From: Saccharina japonica
Taxonomy: Eukaryota > Sar > Phaeophyceae > Laminariales > Laminariaceae
Direction of reading: 5' to 3'
Assembly (NCBI GenBank): GCA_008828725.1
Contig: MEHQ01002657.1
Location: forward strand, 288,243-352,242
Length of the DNA stretch: 64,000 nt
Shown: positions 53,028-63,700 of the stretch, in pieces
Position numbering within the stretch: the stretch's first letter is position 1
Layout of the letters: each line of letters opens with the position of its first letter
Position numbers and translations under genes: made by a program
Notes under the pieces: generated by a model
The model's input: the letters and a program-made list of their open reading frames with translations, nothing else
Databases searched by the model: none
What the model was told of the DNA's origin: nothing

Positions 53028-53206
53028 GAAGAGGTCCCTGTATAGCGTCGGTTGAGAAGTGCCGGTTGCCGCTATAGGTAGTTACCCTACGAAACCGTTT
53101 GGTACGTATGGGAGCAACCAGTAGTGGCAGTATGCCGAGTAGTGCCGCTTGCTGTTATAAAAGTGCCGGTATTCCCGGCTGGCACATACCGGCGCTGTAG
53201 AGGAAA
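53028..53206. mobile_element. Family D element
   Basis: GTCCCTGTATAGCGTCGGTT ... GGCTGGCACATACCGGCGCT. It is more diverged than the other D copies. Confidence 0.65.
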
Positions 53207-53214
53207 CACTACTA

Positions 53215-53395
53215 CTGCACATAAAATTATAGAGATATCCAACGAATATCGTTGTAAAATACACACCGGATACATACGAAGTATATAGAGATATCTAACG
53301 AATTATCGTTGTAAAATACAACACCGGTTATATACGAAGTATATAGAGGTATCCAACGAATATCGTTGGAAAATACACAACGGGATCCAAAGATG
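53215..53395. repeat. Three-copy tandem repeat, about 57 bp
   Basis: Units contain GATATCCAACGAATATCGTT, GTAAAATACACACCGG and ATACGAAGTATATAGAG. ATACGAAGTAT is also found at several distant sites. Confidence 0.8.
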
Positions 53396-53877
53396 TTGCG
53401 GGTAGTCAGGTAGAGCTCCTCACTTGAGGAGCCCCGCCATTATGGGAAATGCCTGGGCTCTAAAATCGAAACCCCTCTCTTACACCGTGGCACGGCTTGT
53501 TTGGTTGTGTTATCCCAAGGCCGCTTTTTTGGTCGCTCATGTTCAAATATACGCGATGTTTTTTCCAGCCGCGCGCTCTTACTTTCGTTGATGAAGACGC
53601 CCCCCAAGTTATCCTCCCCCCCCCGCCCCCCGTCCCCAACGAAACCCTTGGGGCGCATTTTCGCATTTGGCCTTATACAGCAGTGGAGTTAGTGCCACAC
53701 GCACCAGAGTTGCAGCGTTCCTCAACACACTTTTGAACCCTTTCAATAACCTGGAAAAAATGGTTCCATACTAATTTCAAGTAAATTTATCCATAAACGT
53801 GGGCGTCAACGGCGGAGAAAGCGCACGCGGATGTGGTGGGTGTCGATGGGTCGAGAAACGGGAATACACGGCTACGT

Positions 53878-53992
53878 ATTACGGGGGACCATAGTAAATA
53901 TAAAACCAAATATTGTTAGTAAAAATAGGGAAATATATACGGTAGGTCTTTGTCTGTACCGCAGGTCGTATTTACTATGGTCCCTCGTAGTA
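53878..53992. mobile_element. Family A MITE-like element
   Basis: TTACGGGGGACCATAGTAAA and TTTACTATGGTCCCTCGTAG. Confidence 0.85.
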
Positions 53993-54441
53993 GGCGATAT
54001 TTGAATCACGACTACGGGGACGTTTACGAGCCATCCCCGGGTTTTAGGCCTTGCGTTTCGTGTTGCAGATATAGGGTTGGGGTTGGGATTCGTGTTAGTT
54101 GCCGGTCTTCGTACGGGCTATATGAGGATTACAGCGACGGGACTTTTACGTGACATTTATACCTAGAGTTTAGAGTTTTAGGGTTTATTTACCAAGAAAG
54201 ACGCTGCTGCAGGGCTCAGCTGTTGCTGCACGCTGATCTGTGGGAGTCAGCTTGTTGTGCTGGAGCGGACGGAGGGAGCTAGCTGCAACGGAAACATGCA
54301 AAACACAAAGAAACGCCTAAAAACCGGGGATGGCTCGTAAACGTCCCCGCAGTCGTGGCCTAAAATCCCGGTGGAAACAACGGTTTGATGTGAAGAACGC
54401 GCCCACATTTATTGGTGGGTCTATTAATGGTCGATATAATA

Positions 54442-54712
54442 ATATTACGGGGGACCATAGTAAACACTAGTAAATAGGACCAAATATTGTTAGTAAAAAT
54501 AGGTAAATATATAGGTATTTTGTTTGTATCGTGGGTCCTATTTACTATGGCCCCCTGTAAAAGTGCTGTTCGGGGTTTAGGGTGAGATACCATACCGGTC
54601 CTGTTCTGTGTTGACATGCTGACATACCAAAACATCCGGAAATATAAGGACATTTTGTATATTAATATTCAATCCAAACGGTCCTTATATTGAGGGACAT
54701 AGTGGTATCATA
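54442..54712. mobile_element. Family A element followed by a family C element
   Basis: 54442-54561 is A (ATTACGGGGGACCATAGTAA ... GGCCCCCTGTAA). 54630-54712 is C (ATCCGGAAATATAAGGACAT ... TTGAGGGACATAGTGGTAT). Confidence 0.8.
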
Positions 54713-54914
54713 CGATACATGGCTGTGCTCCGGTTTTCCTGTCTCTTTTTTTCGCGTTTGTTCTTTTGCTCGTTCTGTGGAACCGTTTTTTCGTATCGAG
54801 TTCCAAGTAGTCAAGAGTTATTTTTTTTGCATTTGACATTTCGCAATTCGTACCCCGAACTCCCGACATGTGGTTGAGATAAATGGAGCACCCGGGGACG
54901 AAAATAGTGCGCAC

Positions 54915-55114
54915 CTGGTAGTAGGTGGTTGTTCTCGCGCTGTCGGTTGTTGTTGTTGTTGTTGTTGCTGTTGCTTTTGTTGTTGTTTGATGTTCTCACG
55001 ATCGCCACGATCTCTTACTACCGCCACCAGGTAGTTCATCATGTAAGACTTCGTGATCTTGAGGTGGCGGAATAGAATCACCAGGAAAGAAGATAGAAGT
55101 ACGAAAAACATCAT
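54915..55114 (-). CDS. Candidate internal/first exon with Gln run
   Basis: The minus-strand frame reads MMFFVLLSSFLVILFRHL, then ITKSYMMNYLVAVVRDRGDR, a Gln run and a PTAREQPPTTR end at a GTGCGC donor. A better acceptor may be CTCAAG at about 55065, which would drop the hydrophobic start. The non-repetitive part looks protein-like, but I recognise no family. Confidence 0.35.
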
Positions 55115-55250
55115 ATGATGTCATACGATAGAGTGTTACCTGGTATATATGTAGGAAAACTCTCAAGTCTATTTCTTATGCAGCCGGATACTTGGATTAA
55201 AAAAGTCGGTTTCCGAATGGAGACACAAACGGGCTTTCTTATATATACTC

Positions 55251-55472
55251 TTAAAAAAATACTTTTTTCGGATCCCGATTGAGAAAATTCAATCCACGAA
55301 GAATCCCGTCGAAAAACTCCGTTGGGCTTGGTTGGAAGTCGTTCTCGCTGAAGTCGTTGTTCATGTCGTTCATGAAGAGTGTCCGCATGGGCCGCATCGT
55401 CATGAGCGTCCAAAATGAGCGGACTATTCGCGTTGAATACGATTCATCCACGGATACGGACCAAGAGGACAT
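55251..55472 (-). CDS. Candidate ORF in an inverted duplication
   Basis: ATG at 55472 opens 73 codons (MSSWSVSVDESYSTRIVRS, TLFMNDMNNDFSENDFQPS, EFFDGILRGLNF). The lysine pair before GTATTT could be a splice donor. Parts of the same sequence recur in inverted orientation at 55510-55810. Confidence 0.3.
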   Translation of the reverse strand: MSSWSVSVDESYSTRIVRSFWTLMTMRPMRTLFMNDMNNDFSENDFQPSPTEFFDGILRGLNFLNRDPKKVFF

Positions 55473-55479
55473 GGGGGTT

Positions 55480-55810
55480 ATCGGACAACCTCAGCAGGAC
55501 GACCCTGTCATGGCACTACTCTTGACGAACGACGTGAACAACGAGTTCAGCGAGAACGATTTCCAATCAAAAGCCCAACGGAGTTTTTCGACGGGATTCG
55601 TGGATTGGATTTCTCAATCGAAAAAGTGATTCATCCACGGATACGGACCAAGAGGACACGGGGGATATTAATGGTATGAGTTTTTCGACGGGATTCGTGG
55701 ATTGGATTTCTCAATCGAAAAAGTGATTCATCCACGGATACGGACCAAGAGGACACGGGGGATATTAATGGTATGAGTTTTTCGACGGGATTCGTGGACT
55801 GGATTTCTCA
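55480..55810. repeat. Inverted and tandem copies of 55251-55472
   Basis: The + strand repeats ACGTGAACAACGAGTTCAGC, GATTTCCAATC and GAGTTTTTCGACGGGATTCG, which are minus-strand words from the preceding ORF. A 97-bp unit ending GAGGACACGGGGGATATTAA follows in two direct copies. Confidence 0.75.
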
Positions 55811-56214
55811 ACCGATTTTTTTTTTCGAAGCTCACCGCACGCACGCACCTCTCACCACCCCTCCAAGCACACGGTACACCACCCAGCGGCAGCATAAACA
55901 CCTCTCCGATGCTGGGTTGACTGCTCTACTGCTGCGTTTGCCCTCTACTGCTGCTGCTTCTCGCAGCGCAGCACCTCCTACAACCCGCGAGCAGAGGACA
56001 CGAAGCAGTTTTCATCTCTCGTATCAACCGGCCCCGGGAAGAGCGTAACAAACTGCAAAATCGATCCGATTGACGATATAGGGAAGGCATCCAGACACAC
56101 CCCGTCGAATTTAGAGTGGATCGGAAACCGAGCTTTTCGATCCTCTGAAAGTCCGACGGCATAAAAATTAGCCTTGCGACAAACAAAATAAAGAAAATCG
56201 GAAAATCGCACACA

Positions 56215-56450
56215 GCTTAATTCCGAGGCCCTCTCGTAAGAAAGAAGACTCCAAACGGAGCTCAAGCCTTTTTAGATTTACGGGGAAATATTAAATTCTG
56301 GAGTGGTTACACTCGAGATAGTGTGGAACACACCCTTTCTCAAAATAAGAATTCTTCAAAATAAGGAATATCAAAATGAAAATTTTCAAATATAAGAAAT
56401 TTAGCTTGGACCAGTGTCCCGGTTTCTGATTTAGGAAGGCCGGTACCGCT
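56215..56450. mobile_element. Family H-like element
   Basis: CCGAGGCCCTCTCGTAAGAA resembles 45600 (CGGCCCTCTCATAAGAAAG). GTGTGGAACACACCCTTTCT and AAATATAAGAAATTTAG follow. The boundaries are uncertain. Confidence 0.4.
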
Positions 56451-56547
56451 GTACGAGTCCGTAGCTTGATAAATACGAGTAGAGGGTAACGTAACGGAGA
56501 GGGTTTTTATTGCAGTATGTAAGCAGCATTCCCTGCTCGCGTGTTTC

Positions 56548-56745
56548 CTACCAAGTCTGCCACCACCGTCCCGTGGTGTATTTACCCGCTTGGTATTTAT
56601 TGCCACTTTTACGATCAAACCGAACAAGGTCTACCGATGGAGGTACATTTTTCAAACCAAGCCTAGAATACAGGAACCAACACGCCTCATTCTCTCTTAC
56701 AACAAGCCACGAATTATTATCCTCGGAAGGTTCCAACCTATCTCT
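56548..56745 (-). CDS. Candidate terminal exon, unknown protein
   Basis: The minus-strand frame has complex composition: RLEPSEDNNSWLVVRENE, CWFLYSRLGLKNVPPSVD, VRFDRKSGNKYQAGKYTTG, ending WWQTW before TAG (56548-56550). Possible acceptors AATTAG or AGATAG lie near 56735-56745. Codons are AT-rich, unlike the other exons here, which could indicate a decayed mobile-element gene. The + strand is also open. Confidence 0.3.
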   Translation of the reverse strand, partial: RDRLEPSEDNNSWLVVRENEACWFLYSRLGLKNVPPSVDLVRFDRKSGNKYQAGKYTTGRWWQTW

Positions 56746-57182
56746 AATTGTCGTCCTCCGTTTTTTGTTCAAGTATCATACTGAAGTATATATATAGCAG
56801 TATGATACCAGGTACCTGGTACATAAGAGTATCATATATTCCTGGTTTTTTATTCTTATTATTAGTTGTGCAGAGCATTATTCATTGAATATTATTACTG
56901 CTGCTGTATTACAGACGAAAATCGCCTCAAATCGCTGTCGTCGATAATTCGTTCGAAACTCATGTTTCATTACGTACATTTTTTTTGTTGTAATTTTCGG
57001 TGTGGTCTTTGCATGGCATCCACCGCCGCCGTTGATTTTTGATGGATGATCGGAGATTTGATGCGGTTTGGGGTGAAAAGGTTCTCGCTATATATATATA
57101 TATGGTCCTCGCGGTGACCATTGGCAGCGGCCATATTCGCTTCCTCCTCCCCCTCCGCAGCTGCTGTGTGCACGTCATTTTT

Positions 57183-57275
57183 GACGTACCACTCTTGTCT
57201 GAAAATATAAGCACCCTTGGGTCTTCCATGTTAGTATCGAAACGGTCCTTAAATTTCCGGACAGAGTGGTACACT
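57183..57275. mobile_element. Family C element, canonical
   Basis: GTACCACTCTTGTCTGAAAA and TTTCCGGACAGAGTGGTAC are clear inverted ends. Confidence 0.8.
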
Positions 57276-57371
57276 TTTTGCAAGTTGCCAGGTATATATC
57301 CCTCGTGTACGGCGTCCGACGGAAAAATTGACGGTTACAAGCAGTAGCGGCCACACTGCGTGATTGGGGGC

Positions 57372-57960
57372 ATGGACACGTGCTACACGGCGGTAGAGGT
57401 GGACACTTTTTTTTTTTTCTTTTTTTTTTCTGAGGCTTCACACATGAGGAGCTCTACGAGTATTAAAAAAATTAAAAAAAAAACATCAGCTGTGAGCTCG
57501 AGGATTTCGTCGAAGCTCATCTTTGCTAGCTGAGTGTAATACTTCGATCGCGCGTACTATCCCCCCAAAACCTGATTCTGATCAAACTTGAAGTTGCACA
57601 ACTCGATGGACAATTCCAATTCCATGGCCCAGGCATCCAAGCAATCGTAGCGGTAAAAACACGATGATATTCCGGCTGCTGTTTTGGGTTAAGGGCCCGT
57701 TTTAACGAAAAAGAAAAAAAATCAATTTGGAAAAAAAAAACAAGAAAAAAAATCCGCTTTTCATTGGTCAACACGCGCACCAGCACCAAAGATTAGGATC
57801 TTGGGGGGTGCTGGTGTTTGTGTGTTGACCAATGAAAAGCGAATTTGAATTTTATTTTTCCCAAATTAATTTTTTTTATACTCGTTAATATGGGCCCCTA
57901 AGGAGCCCCGCCGTCTTTCAAAAACCATTTCAGCGAAAAAGTGCTACGATCTCTATCGTA
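57372..57960. mobile_element. Family G element with nested family F (57690-57901)
   Basis: G ends are CGTGCTACACGGCGGTAGAG on the left and TACGATCTCTATCGTAGCTC on the right. A complete F element (TTAAGGGCCCGTTTTAACGA ... TTAATATGGGCCCCTAA) lies inside, before AGGAGCCCCGCCG of the G body. Confidence 0.75.
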
Positions 57961-58512
57961 GCTCGCGTCCATGATAGAAGTTGGTGTCCCGAGTTTTATC
58001 TACACTAGCGGTACGGCCACGGCTCTCCGCCCGTGGCGCTAGCCCTGCGTTGCCCTTAGTGGTACGTAAGTTACTGGTGTGGTACAAAGTACTCGCATTA
58101 ACAGTGTGCTGTGATGTGTATACCACTCTGAACCGAAAAATTAGAACCACCATGCCGGGCGGTATCGACCCGGGGGGTGTCCGTTTTTGTTGTTGGAGGT
58201 GTACATGTATTGAAGCATATATGATTCGGAGATGGGGCTTTACCATCTCCGGTTGCAGCGGAACATCGACCATGGGCCCCAGCAGCCAAAACATAAATCA
58301 GCCCGTGGGGTTGGGATGTCCACGTGGGGTTGGGATTTCCACACCTTGTTATATCTATATACAGCAGTACCCACTTTGGCCAGGAGTCGTCACGGCACGA
58401 TTTGCAAGCAACATGATCCCTATCTATCACTATGTCTGGGGCGGTCACGCTGCTCGTATGATATGCACCGGTAGACGGTTGGTATAGGATAAAAGTTATA
58501 TATCATCATTAC

Positions 58513-58690
58513 AATACAGGACACCTAATAAGAAACAGGAAATATGGTCCAGGCTGGATTTCTTATTTGATAAGAGGTGCTTTCTACACTAATTTGAAGA
58601 TAACGACTCCTGAATTTATTGTTTTTTCTCTTAAATCTCAGCCTGGCTTTCTTTTTCGCCTGTTTCTTATTATTAATAGGTGTCCTGTAC
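58513..58690. mobile_element. Family H element with clear inverted ends
   Basis: AGGACACCTAATAAGAAACA and TTTCTTATTATTAATAGGTGTCCT share an inverted repeat, and the interior has GTCCAGGCTGGATTTCTTAT. Related ATAAGAAAC words occur near 20565, 38548 and 45650. From 57960 to 58500 I see GC-richer DNA but no supported exon. Confidence 0.7.
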
Positions 58691-58949
58691 TACCGTATTG
58701 TGTTGGTCGCTTGTCTCGGGGATCGCGTGACGCGAGGTCGCGACGATTGTTTCGTACGTACGCACGCACGCGTCTCGGAAGCTCTTGTGATCCTTACGGT
58801 AGGCCTGCTCTTAGTTGTGTTGCTTGCGGTTGCCGCATGGCCGGTCGCTCTCGTGTTTTGTGTGGTGTTTTGCGTTGCGTCGGCAATTGTTATTTGTTGC
58901 CAGATAACCTGGTGTGATCCCGGTACGTATATACAAGTATACAAAACCG

Positions 58950-59680
58950 TGCCACTTACTGGACGGAAATGTAAGGGACGTTTGGTCTTCATGTTTCTAC
59001 CCCCAACGGTCGTTATATTTTCGAACAGAGTGGTACCATAATAGTTGACCAGGTGGGGGATAATCATAATGAATGGATTTAACTGTTGGGATCAGGGACG
59101 GCAAATAAAAAAACGTCATTATTATTGTTTTTGATGGTTTACCCTGGTTCATACATGATAAATCATAATCCCCATGATATAATTATGATGTGGAATAAAT
59201 AAAGCACTACTCGTACGTTGTTTGGTTTCGGCCAACAACGCGTGCTTCAACAGCAGCAATCGGCTTCAACAACAGCAATCGGTCGAGCAGGTGGGTGGGT
59301 GGGTGGGTGGGTGGGCGTGGTTCTGCTGCTGTGCTGTCTCAGAGCTGCAAGGTTCCATCACCCCCACGCGCTATATACATGCTCGTGTGATACCACTCTC
59401 GAATGAAATACAACCCCCCGTTTGTCCAGTTGTATCACATGATTATCTGACCGTACGATCTATTTTTATAAATATGTAATCATATCAGGGGGTATATAAT
59501 TAAGTATGTATATCACGCACAGTTTGCTTAAGTTGAGGTTCGACTTAATCCTCTCGATCTCACAGTTTTTTTTTTTTTTTTTTAGTTTTACAAGTACCAC
59601 TCTGTCCCGAAATAGAAGCACCCTTTTAATGTATTTCTAATGTATAAATGGTGCTTATATTTTGGTACAGGATAGTAAAT
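58950..59680. mobile_element. Two family C elements
   Basis: 58950-59040 (GTGCCACTTACTGGACGGAA ... TTTCGAACAGAGTGGTACC) and 59593-59680 (GTACCACTCTGTCCCGAAAT ... TTTTGGTACAGGATAGTA). Between them is a (GGGT)n run near 59290-59316. Confidence 0.7.
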
Positions 59681-60424
59681 CGTTTTGGACCTTTTGTGGC
59701 CATCTAAATTTATGTTTTTGCGATCAGACTGGTATTCGATATCTGGAGATCATACCTTGTGCCACTCGTGTCGAGAAGATGACCCGCAGTTGGAGTCTGA
59801 CACGACGAGTATCAGACGCAGATTACTTATCCGACCAAAGCGGTATAGTATCCGGGCTCGGAGTGTAACCACGTGGTACCGTACCAGGTACATATACAGT
59901 ACGTAAACGAAATCTGCAGCCTTGATGCCGAAATAGTTGCGAGTACTGACGGCATTCTTTTTTTTTTCTATCCGTAATTTATACAGGTACGATTATATAC
60001 TCGACGTACATACGAAGTATATAATACCTGTTTTTGTTTTCTGTAAATATGTATAATACTTGTATATATCATACACGTATATAGGAAACTACAGTAAGTA
60101 GACTTACGAACGTACTAATATTTGTCAGCAAATCAGCTGCGTAAAAAACATCGATTATTTTTTGCACACACCTCGAGAGACGAACACCTACTACTGCTGT
60201 ACCCCGTTTTTTTTTTTTCGTTTGCCATAACCTCGTGCAGTGCCCTCCTCCTCCCTACGCACTACCGTGACTTGCAATAGAAGCTACTGCTGCTGTACTG
60301 CTACGCACGCTCTGACGAGCTTGGGTTTGGGAGCGTCAGGCGCAACTTTAACTTACAGCAGTAGTCTCGACCGATTTTGGTGCACACTTTGGAAACGTCG
60401 CGCGTGCGCCAGAGCTATCTCATA

Positions 60425-60458
60425 CACACGCGGCGGCGGCGGCGGCGGCGGCGGCGGT
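60425..60458. repeat. (GGC)n microsatellite
   Basis: About ten GGC triplets. It encodes polyglycine in one frame, but I found no splice context that supports translation. The stretch 59690-60420 has no supported gene. Confidence 0.8.
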
Positions 60459-60705
60459 CCTTCTGTTGGTGCTATTACCACTACTGCTGTTTTCATTCAT
60501 GGTTGGAGGTGATAGCCCTCCGCCGCGCCCGAACCACCGCCCTCCCCATCAAGCTGCAGCGGGACATTACTTTACCCCCCCCCGCCCGCCACCGTGTGGG
60601 CCTGACCACACCGCGCTGACAACGCAAACTCTTGTTCTCCCCGCCCCCCGTGCATCATCATCACCGTGTATGCACCCCTTCCACCATGCCGAACTCCGTC
60701 AACAG

Positions 60706-63700
60706 GGGCGGTTTCAAATACGGGACGTGGTGTCCGTGAGCCCGGACGGCGCGCCTGCGCCTGCTGGTCGGTCAGCCGGTTCGCACGCATGTGTTCTGCG
60801 CGTGCAAGAGGACGACGAGTACTTGATACCCATCGTTCAGGATGGAAAGCTCGTCCCGTGAGTATCGTATTTTTATATGTAGCGTCGATTTATTATTTAT
60901 TCGCCTGTCGATTTTTGTGTCTTAACCCTTGTAGGACTGGAGTCCCGTTTGGGGGACAAATCACTTAGAATTAGAGTGGTTTGTCCCCAAAACGGGACTG
61001 CAGTTCTAAAAGGGTTAACCCTGTTAGGACTCCAGTCCCGATGTGGGGACAAAACACTTGGAATTTGACTGGAATAGTTAGTTTCGAACAGTGCAGTTCT
61101 AAAAGGGTTATAAGGGATTTGTTTTTGTTCGATTTTTGTGTCTTCCGGTTTTTGTGTCTTCGGTTTGTTGTCTTCGATTTGTGTATTCGATTTGTATACA
61201 GTAGTTTTGGTCCCTATACAGTGCCGGTCCCTCTATAGTGCCGGTTGCTCTCTATAGTGCCGGTGAGATTGCTTATTGGCACAGATGGGATTCACCAGTG
61301 GCAGTGTGCGGAATAGTGCCGGTTGCGGCTATAGTGCCGGTATTGTCGGCTGGCGCACACCGGCACTAGACTATTGTATTGTATTGTATTGTATGTTGTC
61401 GGTGTTCGATTTTTTTTTCGGGGTACGTTGTGTCTTGTGTTTGGTTGTCGTTGTCGGTTTTCGGTATTTTTGGGTAATGTGTCTGTGGTTTGTTCGTCCG
61501 GTTTGGGTTTTCGATTTGTGGTTTTTATTTGTGTTTATGATCTGCGTTTTTTTACTGGTGTATTATTTAGATTTGCATTTTCTCTGTCACGTTTTGCTGG
61601 TAAGTTTGATTCTCGTCTTTGCTTTTTGCGTTGTTGATTTTTCTTTTTGCTCTTTATTTGTGATTTTGATTCGCTCTTTTATTTGCGCTTTCGGATTCGT
61701 GTTTTTGATTCGCGTTCTTGAGTTGGGATTCTGGCTCGTGTTTCCGATATACTACGATGTTTTCGAAAAAAATGAATTGTGAACTTTTTTTTCAATCTCG
61801 ACGTTTTACGTTTTCGATCATTGTTTTTAGGAGTTCTTAGTTGTGTTTTTTGTTGACAGCGCGTCTCGTCCGTCTTGCGTCTTTCGTTTTTTCGTTTTTT
61901 TTTTTTTTTGCTGTCGGGGGGTTGTGTGTTTTTTGTATGATTCGCAAGTGTGGCCCTTGGTCCCGCCCAGGGCGGTGGACGATGGATATTGGGACTATCA
62001 TAGATGGGAGATGGGACTATCGCAATTCGTGTACAACGGAAATTCGTGTACAACCGTTTAAGCGTCGCCCTCTCGCCTCATTTACCGTTGGGGTTGGAAC
62101 AGCGAAGGGCGAAGGTTTTGTCGATTTTGGAAGCTTTTGTTGTTTGTCTCGCGTTGTGTGGGGGGTGTCGGGGATGTGCGGTGATGTCATTTCTCCTCTC
62201 GGGTGTGCGCCAAGTTGTTCTCGGTGCCCGACATCATTCAAACTATCGGTCGAACTCACAGCTGATTTTTTTCAAAAGTCGTTACAGCAGTAGGTAGTCT
62301 CTTTTTAAGGGACCCCGCCGCGATAAGGGAAAACGGTATTTAACGGATGAATTTTCATATTTCTGCTTTTGTTTGTTTGTTTGTTTGTTTGTGTGTTTTT
62401 CCATCCCATTTGTTATCTTCGCTTTTCCTTTCTCTCTCCTTCCTGGTCGTAACTTAGATCCGTGGTCACAAAGTAGGCTCTTCTCCCTCCTCTCCCACTG
62501 CGGTTCTTGCGTTGCATTTTCATCGCGAGAAGGTTTCAGCACTTTCTTCCCTCGTCGACTTGCGTCGGATTCCGCCTACCCACCCACGAAGGCGCTCTCA
62601 GCAATTGTTTTTTAGTATACCCCCCCCTCTGTCTGGATTATCGAAAACGTGCACGTAGCGGGGTGCTGTTGTTCCCCCCCCCCCCTGTGCATCTCCTGTG
62701 TCACGTTGGGAGGTTTTGTTGCGACGGTATGACTCGCGCATGGAACCTGCCTTCATTCAGCGAGATGAAAAAACTTAACTTTCTTCCAGCTGGAGGTTAC
62801 AGCTGGTGCCGGGTAGGTGTCATGATTGTGATGGTACATCTCTTCGATGTTCTTGTGTGCTTTTTTTTGTTCCTTGTATGTACGTACGGGTGTTCGCTGA
62901 TGCCCCACCACCTGCTCACCGTTCGTTCGTGGAGCAGGTCTCCGCTGTCCACCCCGCGCGGCCGAACGCGCGCGCAAACCGAAGAATTCCTGGGCCACAA
63001 CCACCACCACCACTACCATCACCCGCACGATGGAGCGGCAGAAGAGCCGATGGTGTCGGCGGCGGCGGCGGCGGCTGTGATGGCGGCGGTTTCTTCCTCC
63101 CCGGGAAACATGACCGGCAGTGCCGGAATAACCACCGCAGACGCCTTGCTCTATACGAACTCCGCGGTAGCGTCGGGAGCCCCGGGGTCGATGGCGGCAG
63201 CGACGGCGACGGCCGCCGCGGCCGGGGGGGAACCCATGAAACGCCAGAGAGGACGGTTCAAGCTTCGAGACATCCGAGAGGTGTCAATTTCTCCGGTGCC
63301 TACGTCGACGCCCAGCTATTCTACTACCGGAGTGGGTGGGGTTGGGGTTGGGGTTGGGGTTGGGGTGGGGGGTCCCGGTCCCGGTGGGGGTGGGGGAGGG
63401 GGAGGGGGTCCCGGTGGGGCGGGAGGGGTCTCCGGAGGGCAGCTGCAGATGTCCACGTCGCCCCCCGTTCACTTGACCACCGGGCCCTTGTCGGTGAGCG
63501 GCGGCGCAGACCTCTCCGGGTCGCTCCCCATTGCCGGCACCGTGGCGGGCATGCACTCGACGCTGCTGGTCTTGGTAGAGCAGCACCGCCAGCTGCTGGA
63601 GAGGGTCGGCGGGACTAGCGCCCTGGATGTGTCAACCGGGGGCGGGTCCTCCTCCTCCGGCGCCTCCAACGGCTCGGGTCCTCCGGTCACCGCGTCGATG

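Noticed and set aside
58619..59041. 140-codon hydrophobic frame resembling a membrane protein
   Set aside because: Its start is in a family H element and its end in a family C element. Hydrophobicity follows from GT-rich DNA, and an overlapping frame of similar length exists.
61276..61782. 168-codon Phe/Val-rich frame
   Set aside because: It begins inside a family D element and runs through T/G-biased intronic DNA without splice signals or domain.
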